From positions 1,302,001 through 1,366,000 of the forward strand of contig JAPEHQ010000012.1 of NCBI GenBank assembly GCA_027405735.1: a stretch of 64,000 bases of DNA, read 5' to 3'. The translations under genes and the position numbers were made by a program. The notes beneath the pieces were generated by a model. It saw only the letters and a list, made by a program, of their open reading frames with translations, made no database searches and was not told the DNA's origin. Origin of the DNA: Mucor racemosus (taxonomy: Eukaryota > Mucoromycota > Mucoromycetes > Mucorales > Mucoraceae). Every line of letters starts with the position of its first letter. The stretch's first letter is position 1. This document shows positions 11,907 through 24,029 of the stretch, one piece after another.

Positions 11907-13085
11907 TTTTCTTAAATAAAATATATTATTGAAATTTGTGGTCATGTAAAATAATGGAAATGTTGCATCCACAAGTTGTTTGTAAGATAATAAACCTTTT
12001 AATTTGTAATCCTTATTAATAAAAAGTCAGCTAACTGATCTGTGGCAACATTTTTGATTGTTCTTATTGTTCTAAAGTAAGATCCAGGAAACGCTATATG
12101 TGAGATATATCTGATTTATCAAAATATGTTTAGGTTAAATAAAAATTAGAAATTTAATCAAGTAAAGAGATATCGTTTATTGGAATGAAATTAATAGGGT
12201 TTATATACTATTTGATTTGGGGAATTAATGATGTGATAAGGTGGTTTAGATATTATTTAATATAATAGTAATGTGTCATGTTGGTATATCATGTTGGAAT
12301 ATCGCACTGGCGTATTATGCTTTTGTACCATGCTTCTATACCATGCTCCTATACCATGCTTTTAGGAGCATTGTATAATTAATGTTCAATTAAGTAACTT
12401 CCGGTTCCGGATCTGTTATTGTTTACTTTTTTGGATTTGATATGATCCGGTTTAAGAATAACACATCAATATCCACTTGTTGGATTTAGCTATATAAAGT
12501 AAGCTCAACTTAAATGTGCTGTATTACTATTATTGTAAATAGATAATTGATTTGACATGGAATATCAGAAAGATATAATCGATCCAATACTGGTCTAACG
12601 GATAAATGTAATATAGAATTTGTATATAAATAGGACAAATTATTGATATTAAATAAAGATTCTCTTCAGTTTTTGTGGTGTGATGTATCATTCTTATCCA
12701 GATGTCAAATCCAAAAGTAAAACTATAGTTAAGGAACCGAAATTCAAGTCTATTAAGCACCAACGGAACCACGGTTTCAGCATGATATTACAGCGTGATA
12801 TTACAGTATAACATTAAAGCATGATGTTCCACGTTCCACCATAATACCACATTAGTATAATAGATAACACCTATAATTCTTATCACATCATCATTTCCCT
12901 CAACTCAATTAGTATATAAACCCTCTTTATTTCCTTTTAATAAACGACAATCTCTTTACTTGATTAAATTTTCTAGTTTTATTTAACATAAACATATTCT
13001 GATAAATCATGGTGTGTGATTTAATTTAGCAAGTTCCTTTATTAAATTATACATTTTTCTTGCAATAATATCTATTCTAAATCTT
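11907..13085 (+). repeat. Repeat Z, interrupted by a foldback element
   Basis: The outer parts (11940-12110 and 13010-13085) and a central part (about 12480-12690) match the region 58560-59020 in inverted orientation. The stretch 12112-13012 between the outer parts begins TGATTTATCAAAATATG and ends in its near reverse complement. Z directly abuts repeat Y copy C, which it truncates. Confidence 0.6.
12112..13012. mobile_element. About 0.9 kb foldback / long-TIR element
   Basis: The left arm (TGATTTATCAAAATATG, then AATTTAATCAAGTAAAGAGA) is mirrored at the right end (TCTTTACTTGATTAAATTTT, then CATATTCTGATAAATCA). Inverted similarity continues inward for well over 100 bp, including TATAATAGTAATGTG versus its reverse near 12845. 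No protein is encoded. Inside are short direct repeats of ATACCATGCT (12330-12360). It could be a long-TIR MITE; a solo LTR was considered but lacks clean TG..CA ends with a duplicated target. Confidence 0.45.
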
Positions 13086-14320
13086 CAACAGATAGGTCTA
13101 ACTCTAAGCTACTCTGTAATTTTTGTTTCGGCAAAAAATATTGATTTTTCGTCGAGATAATCAAAATAATAGCTATCATCACAGCTTAAACTCTATAGTA
13201 ACGGGGCTCCAAAATCAATTCGAAAAAAATGATAAAAAATGATTCAAAAAACAAAATTGTTTAAATGTTCATGAACTGCAAAGTAAGTCGACCTAGAAAA
13301 TTAAATGGTTTTTGTACAGTTTTAAATTCTGCATCCAGCTATATAAAATTTAAAAAAATATTTCACTTAAAATTTTGCGCAAAATGCAATTGAAATTTTG
13401 GAGGTTTTTTGAAGATACTCATCACTTTTTATAAACATATTTAAAATATAACATACTGAAATAATGCGCAAAAAAATTATCTATCGATCGAGCTATTAAA
13501 AAAAATTTTAGCTGCATTATTCGTAGAGAAAACAACATTTTTGTCCAATTTTTTTTCTGTTTCAGAATTTGGGATGAGGGTATACAAGGGGAAAATTGAG
13601 ATTGGAGATGAGAATGTCTCTTTGTACACATTTTTGAGGATATCTCCACGAAAAATCAATATTTTGAAAAACTCTAAATTGGGTCTGAGAGAGCTTAACG
13701 AGCTTAATGACATTAATGCAAAAAAAATATTGCTCAATTTAGCCAATATTTTGAAACCTACTATAGAAATGCCAAAAAAATGAAAAAAATAAAAGTGCTC
13801 AGAATAATTTTAAATTAAAATATGTTATAGAGCACTTTAAAACAAGTAAATTTTATTATCAAAAAGTGTTAGTATAGCTTAATGTTTTCTGGAGATATGA
13901 AGTCTCAAAGTTTTCAATACATTAGCAGTAAAATACGCGTAAAAAATCTGAAACCTTAGCACTGAAAAATTAATACCAACTGCAAAAAGTAGGATATTTC
14001 CGGATACTTGTTTTTGAATTAAAGCTGAACATCTCAGGTACATTGGCATATAATTTTGTCTTGGTGTCATTTAGTGAAAAAAAAAGTAGAGCAGGAATGA
14101 AAAGAGAGACCCAGTTTTCAAGGAAAAAGCAGTGGATTTTACGTGTTTTTGAGTTTTTCATGAGATGTAGAATAAATTCTGGAATAGGTAGCATAATGTG
14201 ACCAATTCATATCTGTTTAGCAGTGCCTAAGGAGTATTCTAAAAAGTATTTCATATAAAGTTAGTTATAGAAAAGAGGGCACGCTCCGAATTTGAAGATT
14301 GAAAAACTAAGAAAATTGAA
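13086..14320 (+). repeat. Repeat family Y, copy C (truncated)
   Basis: Corresponds to about 4810-6060 of copy A in reverse orientation. The conserved peptide (EFGMRVYKGKIEIGDE core) reads on the plus strand at 13560-13783. The end towards repeat Z is cut in the middle of the shared sequence; the other end fades near 14320. Confidence 0.75.
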
Positions 14321-14864
14321 TTTTTAAAAATTCAAGTAGGTGCCACTTATAAAATAAAATATCTGCATTGTAACAGCAGGTGCTATGCCATGGTCCAAAA
14401 TTTCAACTTTCATGAGTCGCGGTAGCCAATTTAGGTTCAAAACCTGCCGTTTTATCTTCAAAGCTAATACTCTTATTAGTGAATGAATATATATTCTACT
14501 TTTTTGATATTTGAACATAAGATTAAGTGTTAATTTTTTTTCTCATCTTATAAATAATATTTTCTAATTTCGTATACGTATATTTATAAATGTTTGCCAT
14601 GACTAAAAACTGTTGCTTATGTAAATTTCAATGGTTACATGCTACAGTGCTAAATTGAGAATAAATAAAATGCTAATTGTACCGAAACGGATGTAAAAAT
14701 TAATATAGTTTTGATATATATGTATATGTGAATCAATCTATATTATACATGGACAGATGATATAAGGTGAGAATAATTTTTAAAAGAAATTTGGAAACTG
14801 ATATTTATATAATGGAGGAAAAAAAAGTATTTACAAAAATGGGAGATATATCTACAAGCTGTTT
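14321..14864. other. Intergenic, nothing recognised
   Basis: AT-rich. A minus-strand reading near 14380-14470 (core LPRLMKVEILDHGIAPA) looks somewhat protein-like but has no start, no partner exons and no recognisable family. Confidence 0.5.
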
Positions 14865-16302
14865 TCAGGCAATAGCGATTGATTCATAATTGGGAAGCGA
14901 GGGAGACAATGTACATGGAGCACCTGTACGTAAAGCAGTTGTATATGATGGTACTCTCGATATATCAATACCCATCCATGGCAAGGGTTCGGGAGTTAAG
15001 AGATCATCCTCATTGAAACTATTACAATTGATAGAATTGGATGACAATGAAGACAAAGTTGAGTGCGAATCAGATGTCATGATTAAAGCAGGAGGAGCTG
15101 TGGGAGGGGGAGGTGTAATCGAAGCAGCAGATGGAGAAGCTTCACCCATCGCAATCATATGAGCTAATGTTTCCGCATCATAGGGTATAGATCGCCAAGC
15201 ATCTTCATAAGCAGGCAAAGCATTGTCATCATCTTCGGGAAGCATCGGGGCTATTATTACAGGAATAGCAGCTCGTAGTTCTAATAGTTTAATAAAGGGG
15301 TTAAAGATTAATTCGGTTAAAGTTTGTATTGATATTTACCGGAAACATGACCGTCCGAGTTTTGTAATGCGACGGTAAACTTGAGTTTATGCTTCACCTG
15401 AATTAACTCACCGCACATGTCATAAATGATATGATTGGATTCAGAAGGCACATGCAATAGTTCAGTCTTTGTCCAGTGTCCAGTGGTTGGATTCATTGTT
15501 AAACGATCATCACGGAGATGGTGGATGACTTTTCCATCGGTTTTACGATGGCTTAGAGTGGAACAGGTAATATATTCTTTTAATGCGCAAGTAATCGATT
15601 TAATTTTGAGATTTGGCGCAATTGGCAATAAATCAAATGAAATTGGGATCGATTTGTTTGGACAATAAACTTTACTAGGGAGACTAATGTCATAAGCTAT
15701 TTTGTTTGCCCAGACATTGGAGATGATGACAGACTGGGTTAATTCAAGACAAGACGGTAACATGAGCCTAGTTAATTTGATAATACGTTTATCGACGTAG
15801 TTCATTGAGAATGTTGGTCGATCACAATAAGCTTTCAAACGGTATTGAACTTGACCCATTTCATGATTTACGGTTTCCGGTAAGTTTCCCGGCAAAGGTA
15901 ACTCAAATTCCCATTTATATTGGCCTTGGCAAAGATGATGTGCCTTTTTCTTTAATTCCAGAAATGTCCAATCCTTTTCAAGTATTGTATGTGCTGCTCT
16001 ATGATGTTTTTGATGAGATCCTGAACCTGGCCAAAACATAATTCCTTAATTCCATGCTGATTTTTATAATAAAGACTACAAAATATATACATACCTTCTG
16101 TCCAATTAACATTTGTAATACCCAAAAACTTTAAACTTATTGATTTGATTTTGGTTTGTTCATGACAATTTAATATGACGCTGCCTCTTAAAATGACACC
16201 TGCAGATTCTTCTGCTGAACCATGTAATATAACTTGATCGTCATCCAAATGAATTCTAAATTCAGGAGCATGTGTTAATTGCATTGGATGAACATTCAAC
16301 AT
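14865..16302 (-). CDS. Arrestin-like (alpha-arrestin/ART family) trafficking adaptor
   Basis: Three exons 16302-16095, 16044-15340, 15280-14865; all phase-1 junctions close in frame to give 442 aa. The N-terminal arrestin fold starts at once (FRIHLDDDQVILHGSAEES, then VILRGSVILNC). The C-terminal arrestin domain spans roughly residues 190-310 (PSKVYCPNKSIPISFDLLPI), and the tail is Pro/Ser-rich with PxY-type words LPAYEDA, VPSYTTAL and LPNYES. Fungal alpha-arrestins link Rsp5/Nedd4-type ubiquitin ligases to plasma-membrane transporters; the tail motifs would bind WW domains, although none is a canonical PPxY. The cargo cannot be told from sequence. The protein is at the short end for this family. 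It is transcribed in the same direction as the CTK3-like gene, about 1 kb downstream of it. Confidence 0.85.
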
Positions 16303-17323
16303 AATGATTAAATTCTTGAAATATATGAGTTGTTTAATTGAATTTGTGTGTTGGGGCTTATGACAATACCATACAATTAAAGAAAGGAAAAAAAAAGAAC
16401 AAAAGAGTACAAGAAAAACGACATTAGCTCATTGAAGTCTTCCCTTTTTATATTCAAAATTTTGTTTTTGTTTTTTTTTTTTTTTTTTTTTTTTTGATAT
16501 AGTCCAGCTCCGAATGAGTATCCGGAAAAGGATCGTTCATAAATTAGCTCATTTTGCAACAGTTTTCAAACATGGTGTAACTATTTTTTTCTGTCAAACA
16601 GGTACACATACCTTTTCCGCATAAACACAATAAATTAAATGGCTCAAATCCATTGTAAATGTAGGTTTGTATTTTGTGCGTTTTTCGTTCGGCTAAAATA
16701 TATCCATAATTAATTTCTCCAGTTTTGGAACATTTCCTTCCCTTAATCTTTTGGGTATCCAATCATCTTGATCGTTAACTTGGAGATTTGTATAAACAAA
16801 AAATATCTCGGGTTATAGTTTATCTTTTAGGTTCAATAATATTTCGTAGACATGAATACAAATTGCAAAAAAACTTATAATTTATGATTTATTGGTTAGG
16901 TCATCAGAGATAATCCCTTGACCTTTGGTTTCAAAAGCGTTGTTTGTTTACCGCGAAAAAGTAAATCCCCCCTGGATATTTACTATAATATCCTTTAGAT
17001 GATCTGATATTTTTATTTTTTATAGTTGGTATCACACAAACTTTACCATGTCATTTGAGTTTTTTAAAGCTTGATTTCTCACGCAGATTTATAATAATAA
17101 AAAAAAAAACAAGAGGCATTTCTTGCCATGTATCACCACATGTTTCGTTAAATTTGGATACATTTACAAAATGACAGCAGCGTTTTTAGCTCTCTCGGAA
17201 CTGGGGTTAAATGATGCTATTTTTTGAAACCCAACGAACATGGATATCCATATTTTATGTAATGTAAACCCTTTAAATTTGTATAAAAGTTTGTCATTTA
17301 TTATAATAAAATTTGTGTTTTTT
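16303..17323. other. Unassigned 1 kb between arrestin-like and CTK3-like genes
   Basis: Includes a T-rich tract at 16463-16495. On the minus strand a 30-codon open stretch near 16690-16790 (core DDWIPKRLREGNVPKLEKL) and another near 16975-17030 (core SSKGYYSKYPGG) look protein-like, but I could not join them into one gene with a start codon. They could be a degenerate gene or untranslated sequence. Confidence 0.3.
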
Positions 17324-18618
17324 TTATTGGGACATGGCTGATCTCTGATCAAGCATTGCATTCCAAGAATAATTGGGTAGACGCAACATATTCTGAACCA
17401 TCATCACCTCATAATCAGATTCGGGATCTAATGTTTCTGTTGTATTCCAAAACTCTTCAAATTCTGCATCTTGATTTTCTTCAGCTGGTCGTATCCAGAT
17501 TTCTTCTCTTAATCGTTTATGCTGTTGTTTATATTAATATCTGCCTTTTATAATTTAATAATAATCTATTATTGTGTTTTACCCTTTCTCTGTCTTCTTC
17601 CATTCTTCGAAGTATATCTTCTTTTGAAAATGAGTCCGTATTAATTGATTGTGTTTGATTTGAGCTATTGAATAGTGCAATTTCAGTATTTAATCCTTAT
17701 TACCGACAGTTGATATCAATTACCTTGAAGCACATTCTATTAATGGCTTTTCCGCTTCCTCTAGTTCACTCGGTTCGAAATAATTTTTACGTTTCCAATT
17801 GTTTATGATCTATAATCATAATGATAAATTATATAAATTATCGAGTCAAATAACAAATAAACCTACCTTTTGTGTGTTTGGTATATTAAGTACCCCCTTT
17901 GGCCCATTAGCGACAACGGCATGTACTATTCGAGGCAGATCAGGTCTTGTCAAGTCAATATAACCCGAGTATCTTGATTTCTGACTCGCCGAGAATATGG
18001 CATCCAGCACATATATTATATTTAGCCTAGCGTTTAATGACGCCTATAAGGAATATATCATCATTTTAAAAATTAGAGAGAACAGATAAAATAAAAGAAG
18101 AGAGAGAGAGAGAGAGAGAGACAGTTTAATATTTTGTATATTTATAATATTAGATTAAATTTTATAATTTGTAGGGAAATTTTCACTACCACCGCCAAAT
18201 TCAATGCAATAGAATTACAAGAGAAAAACAAAAATGTGCACAATTGATAGCCAATATTTTCAATCTAATTGCATCAAGTTTACTTCCCTTGTCGTAGATT
18301 TACATTTGCCAATATACAATTTCTGTTTTTCTACTCGTAAATCTATGCATTTATTTCGATATTTTCCCTTTGTCCATCTCTTTTTTCCTCCCCAAAAAAT
18401 AATTTACACTAGTGGTATTGTATCAAATTCGCCAATAAAGAAAAATATCTTACCTGTTCAAGTTGTTCAATCAGACAATTATAAAGATCTTCGCTTAAAT
18501 TTCTGTGTCGCATCGCATAAATAGCAACTTTGTGTATAGATTGTTGTGAGGCATTAACTTTCTTTAATAATGCTAAAAATGTTAGACGACATTCAAAGGG
18601 ATCTGATTCTTCTGACAT
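17324..18618 (-). CDS. CTK3: CTD kinase subunit gamma (Ctk3-like)
   Basis: Five exons 18618-18454, 18043-17867, 17809-17724, 17664-17583, 17521-17324; 235 aa, in frame throughout. The N-terminus (DPFECRLTFLALLKKVNAS, NLSEDLYNCLIEQL, ASLNARLNIIYVLDAIF, then IDLTRPDLPRIVHAVV and INNWKRKNY) is the CID-like domain of Ctk3. The C-terminal part has KEDILRRMEEDRER and HKRLREE, also typical. In yeasts this subunit joins a Cdk12-type kinase and a cyclin in CTDK-I, which phosphorylates Ser2 of the RNA polymerase II C-terminal domain. Most exons are invisible to a simple ORF search because they are short. Intron 1 is unusually long (410 nt) and holds a GA dinucleotide run near 18100-18121. It is divergent from the LRR gene. 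Confidence 0.85.
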
Positions 18619-18631
18619 GATGGTTTTTATA

Positions 18632-18673
<42 letters not shown>

Positions 18674-19062
18674 GATTAACAAAGTAGATTTCAAAAGAAA
18701 AAAAAGAGGCTCGCGAAAAAATGGTCTTCAAATCCTCACATTTTACCATGAAATTACAAAACTCAGACGACATAACCTGTTGAGAAAAAAGCTTCTTCAA
18801 GCTAAATATAGCCCAAGAAAGCTATTAAAAAGCTGTTTTTTGATACAAATTGTTAAAATACATCACATGGAAATACTGCGGTATGTCTATTTCAAGATAA
18901 CTATGATTATTCCTTCAGAATTGCTTTGTTTTATCACACTATCATCCTGTAACATGGACTGCATTTGTGACCTGTTTGGGACATCGAGAACAGTGAAAGA
19001 AAAAAGAAAAAGAAAAAGAAAAAAAAGCCAGTAGCAAACTCTTTGTATCTCTACATCGAAAA
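18619..19062. promoter_or_regulatory. Divergent intergenic region between CTK3-like and LRR genes
   Basis: About 440 bp that must hold both promoters. The most striking feature is an uninterrupted poly(A) run of about 38 nt at 18634-18671, of the nucleosome-depleting kind, directly upstream of the CTK3-like start. No specific factor site was recognised. Confidence 0.45.
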
Positions 19063-20690
19063 ATGAAGTTAACAACTGAGGTTATATCTGAAATCTATCA
19101 AAATAAACCTCTCGAATCTTTAAAAGACGTTAATGTTTCAAAAAAAGGGATTGATCAAGTAGAGGACATCTCTGCATGTAAGCAACTTCGCAAGCTTCAC
19201 CTTGCACACAACGAACTTGTAGATGAAAATTCCATTGCAGGCTTAAAGAACCTTGACGAAATGATTCTATTGAACCTTTCGAACAACAAGTTTAAAGATT
19301 TCACTGGATTCCAACATTTCCAAAAGCTCAATGGTAAGAAATCTTAATTGATTTGATGTTTTTCATAGGCAACTAAACACTATTATAGTCTTAAATGTCA
19401 GCCATAACGAATTAGTTCATATGAGTCCTCACATCACCCGTCTCAAGCAATTGAAGGCTCTCATATTGAATAACAACAATTTGTTGGAAATTGAAAATAT
19501 TGAGTCTTTATTGCAATTGAATACCTTGGGTAAGCAACGTTTTTATTATCATGAAGCCATGAAATGCTAATTTAAAATTTAGTCATTTCTCATAACAAGA
19601 TCGACACTGTTCCTCGGTTATCCAGTCTTGCTGAATTAACCAAACTTTCAGCTGCACACAATCAACTCACTAAAGTTCCTGATTTATCACACAATTTCTT
19701 ATTAAAGGAAATTCGTTTGAACGATAACAAAATTACAGAGATACCCGAAACTTTAAGAAAATGTAACGCTATTGAAATTATGGATTTTGGTAACAATCTT
19801 ATTGCAGATTGGAAAGATATCGCTCCTCTCGGTTCATTGTTGAAACTCCACAGTTTGAATTTGAAGGGAAATCCTCTTGCAAAGAAGAAAGATTATCTTG
19901 AAAAGGTGAGTAATGCTCGTATATTAACCTACATTTATACTCACGCATATACATTTAGATTCTCGATCTTGTACCTTCACTCCGTATCTTGGATGGAGAA
20001 AGATTTGATCCTAAATTCTTGGAGCGTAAGAAGAAGCAAAGAGAAAACTTGAATATCGTTGAAAAAAAACAACGTATGAAACGTATGAAAATTCAAAAGG
20101 AAAAGAAAGAGAAGAAGGCTAATGGAGATGTTGATGAGGATGGCGATGTTAATATGACCGAAGCTACTGCTGTCGATGAGAAGAAGAAACGTAAGGTGAA
20201 AGGCACAGAGATTGCTAAAATTAAATCAAAGCGATCAGCTGCCAAGGCTGATGTTACAGATGAGCCTGTAATGAAAAAGAAAAAGAAGACTGATGATGAA
20301 AAAGATCTCTTTTTCCTCAAGCCTGAAGACAAACCTGTACCTGAAAAGAAGGTCAAGGTTGTCAAAGCTGCTCCTGCCACAAAGAAGGTATTGGCAAAGA
20401 AAGATATCGCTGCTAAAAAGGTTGCTACTACCACTGAAAAGGTTACTAGCAAAGATCCTATTGCTGTAGAAGCACCTGCTCCTGTTGCCAAGACTACCAC
20501 TGCCGCACCTGCAATTGCTAAACCTCAAACAAAGGCTCAAACTGGTGTGGTAGGCGTTGTTGACAAGTCAAAGAAAGCGAAGGCTGCTAATAAAAAGACA
20601 ACTGATATTGTTGCTGCTCTTGAGAGTGAAAGCAAGAAGAAGGAAGATAACAACACTGGCACTGGTTTAGATGTTGGTGGTTGGGATTAA
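19063..20690 (+). CDS. Leucine-rich repeat protein with lysine-rich basic tail
   Basis: Four exons 19063-19333, 19389-19529, 19583-19905, 19959-20690; 488 aa. Residues about 25-245 contain SDS22-type LRRs (for example LRKLHLAHNELV, LILNNNNLLEIENIESL, LKEIRLNDNKITEIP) with a capping motif ILDLVPSLRILDGERFDP. The remaining 240 residues are highly charged (MKRMKIQKEKKEKK, KSKRSAAK and Ala/Lys/Pro repeats), suggesting nuclear or nucleolar location, and the protein ends GLDVGGWD. I recognise the fold but not a named orthologue. It probably acts as a protein-binding scaffold; function not assigned. Confidence 0.85.
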
Positions 20691-23600
20691 TACAACTCAT
20701 TTATTATAATCATTTTTTGTACAAAGCAATAAACCATATATTAGATCATATATTTTAAGTTTATAGTTGAGGATTCATTTGGGAACACTAGAGAGAAAAG
20801 GTGCCATAATTGAAATTATAGAGTTCTACATATTAGAATTGATGATATAGGACGTGATCCTTTTCGTGCAAGAGTGGTGTTTTCCATAGATGAAGTGTAG
20901 AGCCTTGAGGAAACCAAAAAATTGTAGCCAATTGCCTTCTTTTGAGCTGTCAAATGTATTGTGTTACAACTAAGAATAGGCGATCTAATATAAAACCAAA
21001 GGAAATGCAACATCTTTATATAAATTCATGACCAAATGAATGGTTATAAATATATGGATACATGGTATAAGAGGATATATACCTTCAATTGCGCAAAAAT
21101 TTGCTAAAGTCATCAAAACACCGCATTTTTAAAGAATTGATTTATGCACTTTTTGCACTCATCTTGAAGCTTAAACTTGGTTAAACTATTTCTTGGATTA
21201 GATACTTTCTTGCTATATTTTTTTCTCGAATTTTTGAGATCATGAAAAACATGATCAGGATCCACCTCCAAACCCTTGCAGATACAGGCAAAAATCAGTC
21301 GATTTCGTTTAATTGGTAATTTGACCCTAAAAATTGCGATTTTTACTAAGGCTTTCCTAAGCTCCAAATGACCGTATTTTTTTGGTAATTCATCGGAACA
21401 TATTTATTTGGCTATTTATTATTCATAAAATAGACTTTTGTGCATAAAACCATTATTTTTACTTTTCAAAATTGTGCACTTTTTTTGGTGAGAACATTTT
21501 AAGCAAGTATTACCATTCGACGCAGAGTATTATGTTCAACTTAAAACTATTTATAAGCTATGCAGATTTACATAATAGTTTTTTGAGGAATATACGAAAA
21601 AGTTGCTGAAATTTTCCAAAATGGCATTTTTTTTCAGATTTGACGATCGCCAAAAAGTCGGTGGTTGAATATGATTTCAATGCAAAATTATGCCATGAAA
21701 ACTTGAAACAGCTCTTATAAAAATAAATTTCTGCCTAATTGATGGAGCAAAAAAAAATAAGAGAGCATACTATCATAGTTGAATAGTATTTTAAAAAAAT
21801 TGAATGTTAAATAATCTAATCCAAAGACAAAATAAAAATCTCTAAAGTCTTTTATACGATTGACTGAGAATCGAAGATCTTATGATAAAAGCAGTAGTAT
21901 GGGTAGTTGGGATAGTTATAGCGATAGTATTAACAACCTCTTTCTCCCTGCCTTTCCAAAGACTATTTACAACCCCAGTTAACCTTATTTGATATGTATA
22001 TGATGCCGTACATGTTGGAGGCGTATCAATTGATTAACCTTTTTGGATGGTTTCTCCTTTGATCAGTTTGCCATTCAATTGATCATTTCAACTACTATCA
22101 TTACGAAAAGGGAGTCTCTATTCTCTTGACATGTGAATACTCTTTTTTTTGGATGGATAAAAAGAGATTCATTACGTTTTGTTTTGATTTATTCAGAGTG
22201 TAAGTACTGAATTTTTGTAAATAATCTCATGATTATTGATCAACAAGTCTTTACCTTATTTAGTGGGTTCCTATAATCATAAAATGTTGATTGAATGGGA
22301 ATAAACCTATACAAAAAAAGCTGTAAACCGTTTCATCGATAACTACTTGCAGTAATACTTTGCTTTGTACTCAATTAAGAGCAATGCATATAAGATAAAT
22401 AAAAAGCCCACTTTATAGAACATATTCCTAGAGTCCGCCGTCAATAACTCTATTAAATTGTACTACTATTCAATTCATGCACTTTGTTTATACAAGATTA
22501 TACATTCATTTGACCTCGTAATTAATTGTTGATATTTGTATCTTTTTTTATTTCCAAAAAAATCAAAAAAAAAATCTAATCGATCAAAAAACAACAAAAC
22601 AAACAATCAAACAAGCCTACATTTATTGCTACAAATTACTTCTATTGACTACATGCTACTGACAAAAAACTACAAATCTCTACAAATCTTTAAAACTAAA
22701 GCTACAAATCTCTAGCAAGAGCTATAAACATTCGCTACAAATCTTTCCATCTCTGATCACGGCTATCTTCTATCTTTATTGCTCTAAACTAATCTCATCT
22801 TGTTGGTATGAAATTTAAAGCATCTTTCAAGAATTGGCATCTCCAACTAAAAACAAGACTATAAAAACTCTATCCTAGCTTGATACCTGCATCTTCTCTT
22901 TGAAATAACTTTCCCATAAACTATCTAAATCAACATAAATTAAACCATTTTAATTATTCAAGTTATTGTGGATAGCATTTTGACTAAAACAAGAATCGCT
23001 GAAACAACAATCCACAGCAGATATTTCTTTCCAGCTCTCCGAGCTATTCCTATATAATACTAAGTATATATTGCTCGATAGGACAGTATATATTATGGCC
23101 ATATTATTTATATTTGGACACGATATAAAGTTGGATCACTGCATAAATTGGATTATATTTTACTCACAAATAACAGTTGTATTCTAGAACATGTACTATC
23201 ATATCGATTGCTTTGTCTAGAACCAAGGCCAATTTGCATTATCATATGGAAACCTTAAACATGTTACACTTTCTATACAGAATCAATTCCTATCGAGAAA
23301 CGCCCAATGTTTATAAACATTACTTTTTTTGGCCTGGTTTCAATCAAAGTATATATCTATGATGATCTTTTCTAGATCCTGAATTCAAACTCATGGGAAA
23401 AAAATATACAAAAAGTAAACATACCCCCCCCCCTATGAAAAGCAAGATAAGGATGCAAATGGTCAATTTACAAGAGAATAAAGCAAGGTAATAAAATAAA
23501 AAGTATATGGGTTTGTAGGAAATTTCATGAAGAATTCAATAATATCATTTTCAATGCATAAAGTAAACGGTAGCTCAAGAAACGCTTCAAAAAAACAATG

Positions 23601-23721
23601 CATTCTATCCGTGGGAGTTTGTATCAACTCTTTTGCCAACTTTTACCAAGAGAAAAATGTATATAAAGAAGGCAAATATTCATCCCATTTCCATATTTTT
23701 TTCTTTTCATCCTTCATCACA
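20691..23721. other. 3 kb intergenic region, no gene established
   Basis: AT-rich with decayed-looking sequence. Near 21870-22000 a plus-strand reading (core MGSWDSYSDSINNLFLPAF) ends in a stop and resembles the C-terminal tail of some protein, but no upstream exon could be joined. Between 22630 and 22760 the word CTACAAATCT recurs several times in degenerate form. A run of C (23425-23434) lies just before the satellite. Confidence 0.5.
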
Positions 23722-23924
23722 ACTCAAGACTCAAGACTCAAGACTCAAGACTCAAGACTCAAGACTCAAGACTCAAGACTCAAGACTCAAGACTCAAGAC
23801 TCAAGACTCAAGACTCAAGACTCAAGACTCAAGACTCAAGACTCAAGACTCAAGACTCAAGACTCAAGACTCAAGACTCAAGACTCAAGACTCAAGACTC
23901 AAGACTCAAGACTCAAGACTCAAG
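23722..23924 (+). repeat. Perfect heptamer satellite, 29 tandem copies of ACTCAAG
   Basis: 203 bp made of 29 uninterrupted 7-bp units. Because 7 is not a multiple of 3 and no stop occurs, plus-strand frames stay open and read as repeating SRLKTQD; those open frames are artefacts of the repeat. Confidence 0.95.
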
Positions 23925-24029
23925 GTACAAAACTGAATAGTTCTAATGGTTTATGGCAAGTATATTTTATCATTTTAAATCATCCACTTTTACTAATACA
24001 TTTACTTGTGTGCTAGATCGACTGTACCC

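Noticed and set aside
12274..12860. Possible solo LTR
   Set aside because: TGTCATG start and a CCACA end can be drawn, but no matching 5-bp target duplication is seen and inverted symmetry extends outside these points, favouring a foldback element.
20093..20540. Minus-strand ORFs of 135 and 101 codons
   Set aside because: Antisense shadows of the Lys/Ala-rich tail of the LRR protein.
23722..23924. CRISPR-like regular array
   Set aside because: There are no spacers; it is a simple 7-bp tandem repeat in a eukaryotic genome.
23527..24016. Two overlapping 127-137 codon ORFs rich in SRLKTQD repeats
   Set aside because: They are produced by the stop-free 7-bp satellite, which keeps plus-strand frames open; not evidence of a protein.
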